Origin: Porphyrobacter sp. UBA7686
GTDB taxonomy: Bacteria; Pseudomonadota; Alphaproteobacteria; Sphingomonadales; Sphingomonadaceae
Assembly: GCA_002482865.1 (NCBI GenBank)
Contig: DLGU01000106.1
Location: 1-7,346, forward strand
Reading direction: 5' to 3'
DNA length: 7,346 nt
The notes below the pieces were generated by a model that worked only from the letters and a program-made list of their open reading frames with translations, did no database searches and had not been told where the DNA came from. The translations under genes and the position numbers were made by a program. Within the stretch, counting starts at the first letter, position 1; each line of letters begins with the position of its first letter. Below are positions 1-4,725 of this stretch, one piece after another.

Positions 1-1
1 A

Positions 2-448
2 CCGCCACCCGCCCCACCCGTGCGCGTGGCCGATGCCTTTGCCGACCTCGTCAACGCTCCGCTTCCCGATGCGCGGGTCAGCGGCGACGTGGTCGATATT
101 TCGAGAATCACGGTGAAGCGCGAACTGCCGCCACCGCCGCCTGAAAAAGCCAAGCCCAAGGAACCGCCCAAGCCTGTCCACCCCAGCCGCGTCTGGGTGC
201 AGGTGGCGACTGGCAAGAACGTCAAGGCGCTCGGGTTCGATTGGCGGCGCATCGCGAAAGAAGGCGGCGCGCCGCTCGCCAAGCTCAAGCCGCACACCAC
301 CCGCTGGGGCGAGGCGAACCGCTTGCTGGCCGGGCCGATCGACAGCCGCGATAAGGCTCAGGCCCTGTTGCGCGAGCTCAAGGCCAAGGGGATCGACAGC
401 TTCCTCTATGTGAGCCCAGAAGGCGAAGAAATACAGCCTGTTAAGTAG
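2..448 (+). CDS. SPOR-domain protein, C-terminal part (5' end outside window)
   Basis: The frame is already open at the left edge, so this is the last 148 residues of a longer protein. The visible part begins with a Pro/Ala-rich linker, followed by a spacer with a second Pro/Lys-rich stretch (about residues 40-60). A SPOR domain follows from about residue 64 to 141, recognisable from the opening VWVQVATG, the central RLLAGPIDSRDKAQALLREL and the closing GIDSFLYV. SPOR domains bind denuded glycan strands of peptidoglycan, usually at the division septum. The protein therefore probably acts in the periplasm, anchored or attached to another domain that lies upstream. The nature of that N-terminal part (TPR repeats, a peptidase or a simple membrane anchor) cannot be judged here. 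The gene ends with TAG; no intrinsic terminator follows. Confidence 0.85.
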   Translation, partial: PPPAPPVRVADAFADLVNAPLPDARVSGDVVDISRITVKRELPPPPPEKAKPKEPPKPVHPSRVWVQVATGKNVKALGFDWRRIAKEGGAPLAKLKPHTTRWGEANRLLAGPIDSRDKAQALLRELKAKGIDSFLYVSPEGEEIQPVK

Positions 449-461
449 AGTGTGGCGCAAT

Positions 462-494
462 CTGTGCACGATCTTTGCACAGGCTTTGCACAGC
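462..494. repeat. three tandem 11-bp repeats, TTTGCACAG-like
   Basis: Three consecutive 11-base units lie at 462-472, 473-483 and 484-494. Units two and three match at 10 of 11 positions (CTTTGCACAG plus one base). Unit one is a diverged copy (CTGTGCACGAT, 7 of 11 matches to unit two). The 11-base period places all copies on the same face of the helix, as expected for cooperative protein binding. Each 9-mer CTTTGCACA resembles a relaxed DnaA box (TTWTNCACA, one mismatch). The repeats sit about 130 bases upstream of the YbjN gene. Function is unknown. Confidence 0.5.
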
Positions 495-561
495 TCTATC
501 CGGTTCTCCCCAGCCGCTCTGACGTGGGTGATTGCCAATCGCACCCCAACCCGTTCATGCG

Positions 562-578
562 TTGCCCCAATGGTGCAA
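562..578. promoter_or_regulatory. 17-bp dyad, possible operator
   Basis: The sequence TTGCCCCAATGGTGCAA is an almost perfect inverted repeat: arms TTGC-x-CCA and TGG-x-GCAA around a central A, with one mismatched pair (566/574). This size and symmetry fit the site of a dimeric regulator. It lies 45 bases upstream of the probable YbjN start, in a stretch with no other coding signal. The half-site GTGCAA recurs at 614-619, and its complement TTGCAC occurs at 475-480 and 486-491. No regulator is identified. Confidence 0.35.
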
Positions 579-622
579 ACGACCCTCCCCCCCGCGTTCC
601 CCCGGCCATGAGAGTGCAAGAC

Positions 623-1114
623 ATGGACTATTCCGCCGAGGACGATGCTGCCCCCGTCGAAATGCTCGCCAGCCTGTTTGCCGCGCGCGGATGGCCGTGT
701 GAGCTGGTCTCAGATGACGAGATGACGGGAGAGGTGCAGGGCAGCTGGGCCAATTACCAGCTGCGCGCGATCTGGCGGGCCGAAGACGGTGTGCTTCAGT
801 TCCTGTGCCTCCCCGATATTCGCGTAACGGAGGACAAGCGTGGGGCCGCCTATGAGCTGCTGTGCCTCGTCAACGAACAGGTGTGGCTCGGCCATTTCGA
901 CATCTGGTCGAACGGCGACGTGCTGCTTTACCGCCACGGCGCACTGCTGGGCGAGCACGGCCGGCTGAGTATCGACATGGCGCAGGCGCTGGTCGAATGC
1001 GCGATCGACGAGTGCGACCGGTTCTACCCGGCGTTCCAGTTTGTGCTGTGGGGCGGCAAGACCCCGCGCGAGGCATTGGATGCCGCGATGGTTGACGCAG
1101 CGGGCGAGGCTTAA
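623..1114 (+). CDS. YbjN domain-containing protein
   Basis: A protein of 163 residues that matches the YbjN family (type III secretion chaperone-like fold) as found in sphingomonads. Recognisable blocks are the N-terminal PVEMLASLFAARGWPCEL (11-28), LQFLCLPDIRV (58-68), LVNEQVWLGHFDIW (82-95), LLYRHGALL (101-109) and CDRFYPAFQFVLWGGK (131-146). There is no signal peptide or membrane segment, so it is probably cytosolic. The molecular role of this family is not established; in E. coli YbjN has been linked to motility and stress phenotypes. I chose ATG 623 because TGAGAG at 609-614 gives a ribosome binding site 8 bases upstream. ATG 608 is possible. The open frame extends further to GTG 452, but the added residues are proline-rich and unlike the family. 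A repeat element follows its TAA stop. Confidence 0.85.
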   Translation: MDYSAEDDAAPVEMLASLFAARGWPCELVSDDEMTGEVQGSWANYQLRAIWRAEDGVLQFLCLPDIRVTEDKRGAAYELLCLVNEQVWLGHFDIWSNGDVLLYRHGALLGEHGRLSIDMAQALVECAIDECDRFYPAFQFVLWGGKTPREALDAAMVDAAGEA

Positions 1115-1122
1115 CACAATCT

Positions 1123-1215
1123 CCGTTCGGGCTGAGCTTGTCGAAGCCCTGTACTTTCTTTTAGCCCTGCGTTCGAAGTGGAAGGACAGCCCTTCGACAG
1201 GCTCAGGGCGAACGG
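1123..1215. repeat. inverted pair of sphingomonad REP-like elements
   Basis: The left arm begins CCGTTCGGGCTGAGCTTGTC at 1123, and the right arm ends CAGGCTCAGGGCGAACGG at 1215. Each is an imperfect reverse complement of the other over roughly 37 bases, with a short spacer around 1160-1178. The core (TTCGACAGGCTCAGGGCGAACGG type) is, from general knowledge, a high-copy intergenic repeat in Erythrobacter and Sphingomonas genomes. Transcribed, the pair would fold into a long interrupted hairpin. It fills nearly the whole gap between the YbjN gene and proC, ending 10 bases before the proC start. Translation through such repeats produces spurious peptides such as FDRLRANG and RPEPVEG. Confidence 0.8.
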
Positions 1216-1225
1216 GTGTTGTGAT

Positions 1226-2026
1226 ATGCTGAACCACCTCCTCATCATCGGCTGCGGCAATATGGGCGGAGCAATGCTGGCCGGATGGCTGGCGGCGGGC
1301 GAGGACCCGGCGCGGTTTGCGGTGCTCGATCCCGCCTTGCCCGAAGCGCCCGAAGGCGTGGCGCTTTATCGCAGTGCGGAAGACGCCGCAGGCGCGGAGC
1401 ATGACGCCGTTTTGCTCGGGTTCAAGCCGCAGCAATTGGGGACGCTCGGGCCAGGGCTTCAGGCGCTGACGGGCGAGGGTGTTGCGGTCTATTCGCTGCT
1501 CGCCGGGATCACGCTCGGCCAGCTCGGCCAAGCCTTCCCGCGCGCCGACGCGCATGTCCGGGTGATGCCGAACCTTGCCGCGCGCATCAACAAGTCCCCG
1601 GTGATCCTGTGCGAGGCCGGACTTGACGAGGCGGCACACACCGCCGCCTTCGCGCTGTTTGACAGGCTCGGCAGTGCCGTGTGGCTGGCGGACGAGGCGC
1701 AATTCGATCTCGTTACCGCGCTGGCCGGATCGGGGCCGGGCTTCGTCTATCGTTTCATTGACGCGCTGGCAGGCGCGGCTATCGACCTCGGATTGGACGA
1801 GAGCACCGCCGCCAGCCTCGCGCTCGCTACGGTCGAGGGCGCGGCGGCCCTGGCAGCGGCATCGGATGTCGGGCCGGCTACGCTCGCCGACCGGGTCGCC
1901 AGCCCCGGCGGGATGACGCGCGAAGGCCTCAACGTGCTCGACGAAGGCGCGGCCCTGCGCCGCCTGCTGGCCGACACTTTGCGGGCCACCCGCGACAAGG
2001 GTGCGGCGTTGTCGAAAGGCAGTTAA
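1226..2026 (+). CDS. proC: pyrroline-5-carboxylate reductase
   Basis: Catalyses the last step of proline synthesis: NAD(P)H-dependent reduction of 1-pyrroline-5-carboxylate to L-proline, in the cytosol. The 266-residue length is normal for the family. The N-terminal Rossmann fold shows the dinucleotide-binding motif GCGNMGG at residues 9-15. Next come FKPQ (66-69) and RVMPN (112-116), and then the dimerisation and substrate-binding domain with TALAGSGPGFVY (164-175) and the signature VASPGGMTREGL (224-235); most homologues have Thr where this one has Met230. ATG 1226 is chosen because the protein then starts right at the first Rossmann strand (LLIIGCG). A GTG at 1178 in the same frame would only translate the adjoining repeat. 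There is no convincing Shine-Dalgarno sequence before 1226. Confidence 0.95.
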   Translation: MLNHLLIIGCGNMGGAMLAGWLAAGEDPARFAVLDPALPEAPEGVALYRSAEDAAGAEHDAVLLGFKPQQLGTLGPGLQALTGEGVAVYSLLAGITLGQLGQAFPRADAHVRVMPNLAARINKSPVILCEAGLDEAAHTAAFALFDRLGSAVWLADEAQFDLVTALAGSGPGFVYRFIDALAGAAIDLGLDESTAASLALATVEGAAALAAASDVGPATLADRVASPGGMTREGLNVLDEGAALRRLLADTLRATRDKGAALSKGS

Positions 2027-2077
2027 GATTAACATCGGTTAAGCTGAACCAATTGCGCGCTTTGCAATCCGGTTTCG

Positions 2078-2106
2078 CTTGAAATGCGCTGAGGAAACCC
2101 CGATAT
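2078..2106 (+). promoter_or_regulatory. candidate heat-shock (RpoH/sigma-32) promoter
   Basis: CTTGAAA at 2078-2084 is followed after 13 bases by CCCCGATAT at 2098-2106. The sigma-32 consensus in proteobacteria is CTTGAA, 13-15 bases, then CCCCATnT, so the -35 element is perfect and the -10 differs by an inserted G. Transcription would start around 2113, giving a leader of about 55 bases for the BI-1 family gene. The assignment rests on sequence match only. Confidence 0.5.
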
Positions 2107-2119
2107 TCCCCCCATTGGA

Positions 2120-2141
2120 GAGCGCGGGCGTTTCCGCGCTC
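2120..2141 (+). other. leader hairpin upstream of the BI-1 gene
   Basis: GAGCGCGG (2120-2127) pairs perfectly with CCGCGCTC (2134-2141) around the loop GCGTTT. It begins a few bases after the start site expected from the RpoH-like promoter. No T-run follows, so it is not an intrinsic terminator of proC. It does not cover the ribosome binding site AAGGG (2156-2160). It may stabilise the 5' end of the mRNA. Confidence 0.4.
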
Positions 2142-2167
2142 CGATAGGAAAGGCTAAGGGTTTCGCA

Positions 2168-2914
2168 ATGGCTGACTGGAATGACACCTCGCGCAATGCG
2201 CAGCGTATGGGCTCCGTGCCCCGCGCCGGAGGCGACGTCGCCGGCCGCGCAAGCTATGATGAGGGCCTGCGCAAGCACATGCTCTCGATCTACAACTACA
2301 TGACGTCGGGCATCCTGCTGACCGGGATCGTCGCGCTGCTGGCCTTCACCAGTGGTGTGGCGGAGACCATCTTCACCGGCGGTATCCTGCGCTGGATCGT
2401 CGCGCTGTCGCCGATGGCCATCGTGTTCGCGATGAGCTTTGGCGCCAACCGCTTCAGCACCGCTACGCTCCAGCTGATGTTCTGGGGCTTCGCCACGTTG
2501 ATGGGCCTGTCGCTCTCGTCGATCTTTCTGGTTTACACCGGTGGCTCGATCGCCACGACCTTCTTCGCCACCGCGGCGGCCTTTGCCGGCCTGTCGCTCT
2601 ATGGCTACACGACCAAGCGGAGCCTGTCCGGCATGGGCAGCTTCCTGATCATGGGCGTGATCGGTCTGCTGGTGGCGATGGTCATCAACCTGTTCCTGCA
2701 GAGCCCTGCGTTCCATTACGCAATCAGCTTCATCGGCGTGCTGATCTTCGCGGGTCTTACCGCCTATGACACGCAGCGCCTGAAGACCGAGTATGAATAT
2801 CTGCGCGGCACTGAGTTCGCCGGCAAGGCCGTCGTGCTCGGCGCGCTGAGCCTCTATCTGGACTTCATCAACATGTTCCAGTTCCTGCTCAGCTTCCTCG
2901 GCAATCGGGAATAA
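2168..2914 (+). CDS. Bax inhibitor-1/YccA family membrane protein
   Basis: A 248-residue inner-membrane protein of the BI-1 (TMBIM/UPF0005) family. After a soluble N-terminus of about 40 residues there are about seven hydrophobic segments: near 45-62, 72-90, 100-123, 127-146, 157-177, 182-199 and 221-244. The family's two conserved aspartates are present: Asp201 in TAYDTQRLK and Asp232 in LYLDFINMFQFLL. These correspond to the pair that forms the pH-sensing gate in the Bacillus calcium-leak protein YetJ. E. coli YccA, another member, interacts with the FtsH protease and modulates its activity. Either role (ion leak or membrane-protein quality control) is possible here. AAGGG at 2156-2160, 7 bases before ATG, supports the start. 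An RpoH-like promoter upstream would fit a stress function. A terminator follows. Confidence 0.92.
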   Translation: MADWNDTSRNAQRMGSVPRAGGDVAGRASYDEGLRKHMLSIYNYMTSGILLTGIVALLAFTSGVAETIFTGGILRWIVALSPMAIVFAMSFGANRFSTATLQLMFWGFATLMGLSLSSIFLVYTGGSIATTFFATAAAFAGLSLYGYTTKRSLSGMGSFLIMGVIGLLVAMVINLFLQSPAFHYAISFIGVLIFAGLTAYDTQRLKTEYEYLRGTEFAGKAVVLGALSLYLDFINMFQFLLSFLGNRE

Positions 2915-2960
2915 CTAATCTGCATCAGGCGAATGCCTGACACAGGTGTTGAAATGTCAG

Positions 2961-3000
2961 ATGCCCGGGGCCTTTCCATAGGCTCCGGGCATTTGCTTTG
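2961..3000 (+). terminator. intrinsic terminator of the BI-1 gene
   Basis: ATGCCCGGGGCC (2961-2972) pairs with GGCTCCGGGCAT (2981-2992) in a 12-bp stem with one G-U pair and an 8-base loop. The T-rich tail TTGCTTTG follows directly. It lies 47 bases after the BI-1 stop codon. A smaller dyad, TCAGGC-GAAT-GCCTGA (2925-2940), lies just upstream. Confidence 0.75.
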
Positions 3001-3105
3001 TCCGCCGGGGCGGCTATCTCCGACGCTTCAGGTTGGAGCAAGCCGGGGGCGCACATGCTTGCCCCGCCAGTGGCAGCACAGCCCGCAGCAGGAGAGGTTA
3101 TTTCA

Positions 3106-4035
3106 ATGAGCGCGGCCCCGCACACGTCCCCGTCCCCGTCATTGGCGCAGGAACGCACCAGCACGCGCACGCCGTTCGGCTTGGCGATCACCACTCTGGC
3201 CATGGGCGGGGCGTTGCTCGCAGCCTGTGCTACCCCGGCACCGCCGCCCCCTCCGCCGCCCCCTCCGCCGCCCGCACCAGTGGTGGTTGAGGCCGTGCCC
3301 TACCGCCCGCTTCCGCCCGGCGGAGCGCATTACGTGATGGATATTCCCCCCCGTGGGCCTGATGGGCGGCGCGTCACCGTCAACAGCAACCTGTCGGACG
3401 ACCAGCTGATCTGGAACCTGCGTTCGGCCTGGAATGTCGCGGCGCTCAATTGCCTCACAGCCGAATATGAGCCGATCCTCGAAGGTTATCGCGCCTTCCT
3501 GACCAAGAACGTCAAATCGCTGAAGGCCGTAAATGACCGGCTCGAGAAGAGCTACACGAGCCGCTTCCGGGTCCGCCGGGATGCGATCGTGGCACGCGAT
3601 GGCTACACCACGCAGGTCTACAACTTCTTCGCCGAACCCGCCGCCCGTGCTGGGTTCTGCCGCGCCACGCTCGACATGGCGAACCGCGCGCTGGCTGCAC
3701 CGCCGACAGATGTGCTCGCCTTTGCCCGTGCCAATTTTGATGGGCTGCTGATGCCGTTCGATCAGTTCTTCACCGATTACGAGGCGTATCAGCAAGCCTC
3801 AGCGACATGGGACGACAAGTGGGGCACGCTTTATGGCGCCTCGCAGCCCGGCTGGGTCGCCGTGCAGCAGGCCCGCGCCAGCGGCGTTGTCGTGCCGACA
3901 GTCGCGGTGCAGACCGTGATCGACCCTGTGACCGGGCTTCCGGTCCCGGTGATCCCGGTCAATGAGGGTGTGGTATCGCAGCCGATCATCGAACCGATGG
4001 CTGCTCCGCCGGCAGAGCGCAAAACCGGGCAATAA
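3106..4035 (+). CDS. uncharacterised lipoprotein with poly-proline linker
   Basis: I do not recognise a named family. The protein has 309 residues. A long N-region (1-22) rich in Ser/Thr/Pro and carrying two arginines precedes a hydrophobic stretch (24-39) and a lipobox LAAC with Cys41, so it is predicted to be lipid-anchored. Residue +2 after the Cys is Ala, compatible with outer-membrane sorting. The mature protein starts with a Pro/Ala linker containing eleven consecutive prolines (46-56). It continues with a mostly helical, charged region (about 98-245) holding two further cysteines, Cys116 and Cys185, and several conserved-looking aromatic blocks. The tail (255-309) is rich in Val/Pro. 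Start ATG 3106 has a strong ribosome binding site, GGAGAGG at 3091-3097. The frame is open back to 2998, but that would overlap the preceding terminator. Translation of the proline run should depend on elongation factor P. Confidence 0.8.
   Translation: MSAAPHTSPSPSLAQERTSTRTPFGLAITTLAMGGALLAACATPAPPPPPPPPPPPAPVVVEAVPYRPLPPGGAHYVMDIPPRGPDGRRVTVNSNLSDDQLIWNLRSAWNVAALNCLTAEYEPILEGYRAFLTKNVKSLKAVNDRLEKSYTSRFRVRRDAIVARDGYTTQVYNFFAEPAARAGFCRATLDMANRALAAPPTDVLAFARANFDGLLMPFDQFFTDYEAYQQASATWDDKWGTLYGASQPGWVAVQQARASGVVVPTVAVQTVIDPVTGLPVPVIPVNEGVVSQPIIEPMAAPPAERKTGQ
3241..3273 (+). repeat. 12-bp tandem repeat encoding eleven prolines
   Basis: CCGCCGCCCCCT occurs twice in exact tandem, followed by the first nine bases of a third copy. 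All of it encodes proline (residues 46-56 of the lipoprotein). Exact repeat identity at the DNA level, with the same codon order each time, suggests growth by slippage. Length changes in units of four prolines would keep the frame. Confidence 0.85.
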
Positions 4036-4073
4036 TCGGAAGGTGCAGCGGTCGCGAGCGGCGAAATCTTGCG

Positions 4074-4101
4074 TTGCAAGGGTCCGCGCTTCTCGCTAAT
4101 G
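4074..4101 (+). promoter_or_regulatory. possible promoter of tRNA-Ala
   Basis: TTGCAA (4074-4079) and CTAATG (4096-4101), 16 bases apart, could be a housekeeping promoter. The start would lie about 45 bases before the mature tRNA. The match to the -10 consensus is poor. A 7-bp inverted repeat, CGCCCGC (4110-4116) with GCGGGCG (4133-4139), lies between it and the tRNA. Confidence 0.25.
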
Positions 4102-4153
4102 CGCGCGCTCGCCCGCTCCTTCGATCGGATAGGCGGGCGCGAAAACCTGGAAC

Positions 4154-4226
<73 letters not shown>

Positions 4227-4229
<3 letters not shown>

Positions 4230-4255
4230 GTTTCGGGGCGTTGCCCCTAAACTGG
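4227..4255 (+). terminator. hairpin at the tRNA 3' end, possible terminator
   Basis: CCAGTTT (4227-4233) pairs with AAACTGG (4249-4255). Inside it, after one C/T mismatch, GGGGC (4235-4239) pairs with GCCCC (4243-4247) around a GTT loop. The sequence after it, ATTCCTTGTTTTCG, is moderately T-rich. The outer stem uses the encoded CCA of the tRNA. It most likely ends the tRNA transcript or guides 3' processing. Confidence 0.5.
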
Positions 4256-4395
4256 ATTCCTTGTTTTCGCCCTCAAGCGCCGGGCGCAGCGCGTCCGCGC
4301 TGCTTAGCTTTCCTCGCATAAGCTCGAGCGGCCGGTCGGCCTTGCGGCCCTTCGGCCCGATCGGCGCGATCCTTTTTTCTTCCAGTTTACACCTC
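4256..4395. other. non-coding GC-rich hairpin spacer
   Basis: I see no gene between the tRNA and the riboswitch; short open frames here look like GC-driven shadows. The stretch contains GCAGCGCG/CGCGCTGC (4286-4303), the smaller GCGC-CGG-GCGC (4277-4287) overlapping it, and several GGCC-rich dyads at 4330-4356. GATCG-GCG-CGATC (4359-4371) is followed by six T residues (4373-4378). The last could be a weak terminator isolating the riboswitch unit. Confidence 0.4.
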
Positions 4396-4423
4396 TTGCC
4401 GTCAGCTTGGCCTGACGCTATCC
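4396..4423 (+). promoter_or_regulatory. candidate promoter of the B12 riboswitch/receptor transcript
   Basis: TTGCCG (4396-4401) and CTATCC (4418-4423), separated by 16 bases, match the alphaproteobacterial housekeeping pattern (TTGAC, about 17, CTATAT) reasonably well. The start site would fall near 4430, immediately before the aptamer. A perfect 6-bp dyad, CGTCAG (4400-4405) and CTGACG (4412-4417), lies between the two hexamers and could be an operator. Confidence 0.45.
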
Positions 4424-4429
4424 CTGCGG

Positions 4430-4600
4430 CTGCGCCAAGGTAACGGGAATGCGGTTTGATTCCGCAGCTGTCCCTGCAACTGTAAGCGGTGAGTATCAGG
4501 TAGCGCGCCTCGAAAGGGGCAGCCACTGGAGCAGCAATGCTCTGGGAAGGTGAGCACTGGATGCGCTGATCCGTGAGCCAGGAGACCGACCGGGGCGTGT
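4430..4600 (+). promoter_or_regulatory. cobalamin (adenosylcobalamin-type) riboswitch
   Basis: The conserved core of the B12 aptamer can be read in order: AACGGGAATGCGG (4442-4454), then CTGTCCCTGCAACTGTAAGC (4468-4487), then GCCACTG (4522-4528) with hairpin GAGCA/TGCTC, then TGGGAAGG (4543-4550), and the B12 box region GAGCCAGGAGACCGAC (4575-4590). The family binds cobalamins and shuts off expression of B12 uptake or synthesis genes when the vitamin is abundant. It lies 125 bases upstream of a BtuB-like receptor, the classic target. Outer boundaries are approximate because the P1 stem is weak; 4431-4436 with 4594-4599 is one possibility. Confidence 0.95.
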
Positions 4601-4668
4601 CGCTCTTTGCTTGGCTCAGGGATTGGCCAGGCGCGGAAAAACACTTCTGTTGTGAGCGACATCACCGG
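4590..4668 (+). other. possible riboswitch expression platform
   Basis: GTGTCGCTC (4597-4605) can pair with GAGCGACAT (4654-4662) over nine positions (one G-U), with CCGG (4590-4593) and CCGG (4665-4668) extending it. TTGCT (4607-4611) is complementary to the aptamer loop AGCAA (4533-4537), as expected for the L5-L13 kissing contact. TGGCTCA (4612-4618) is an exact complement of TGAGCCA (4574-4580) within the B12 box. No T-run or clear blocking of the ribosome binding site is visible, so the output mechanism is open. Confidence 0.4.
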
Positions 4669-4725
4669 GTTGTGAGGGATGGGATCCCCTTGCGACCTTC
4701 ATGTTGCTGATGACGGGAGGAATCC

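Noticed and set aside
452..622. Extended N-terminus of the YbjN protein from GTG 452
   Set aside because: The extra 57 residues are low-complexity and unlike the family, they cover the tandem repeats and dyad, and the site TGAGAG supports ATG 623.
1178..1225. Longer proC start at GTG 1178
   Set aside because: It would add 16 residues encoded by the repeat (PFDRLRANG) in front of the Rossmann fold; family members start near ATG 1226.
710..2035. 441-codon open frame on the minus strand opposite the YbjN gene and proC
   Set aside because: It lies antisense to two recognised genes and runs through the intergenic repeat (yielding the known false peptide RPEPVEG). Its composition is Arg/Gln/Ala-rich without any domain; it is an effect of high GC.
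2998..3105. Longer start of the lipoprotein from GTG 2998
   Set aside because: It begins within the tail of the BI-1 terminator and would place 36 residues before the export signal, whereas ATG 3106 has a strong GGAGAGG site.
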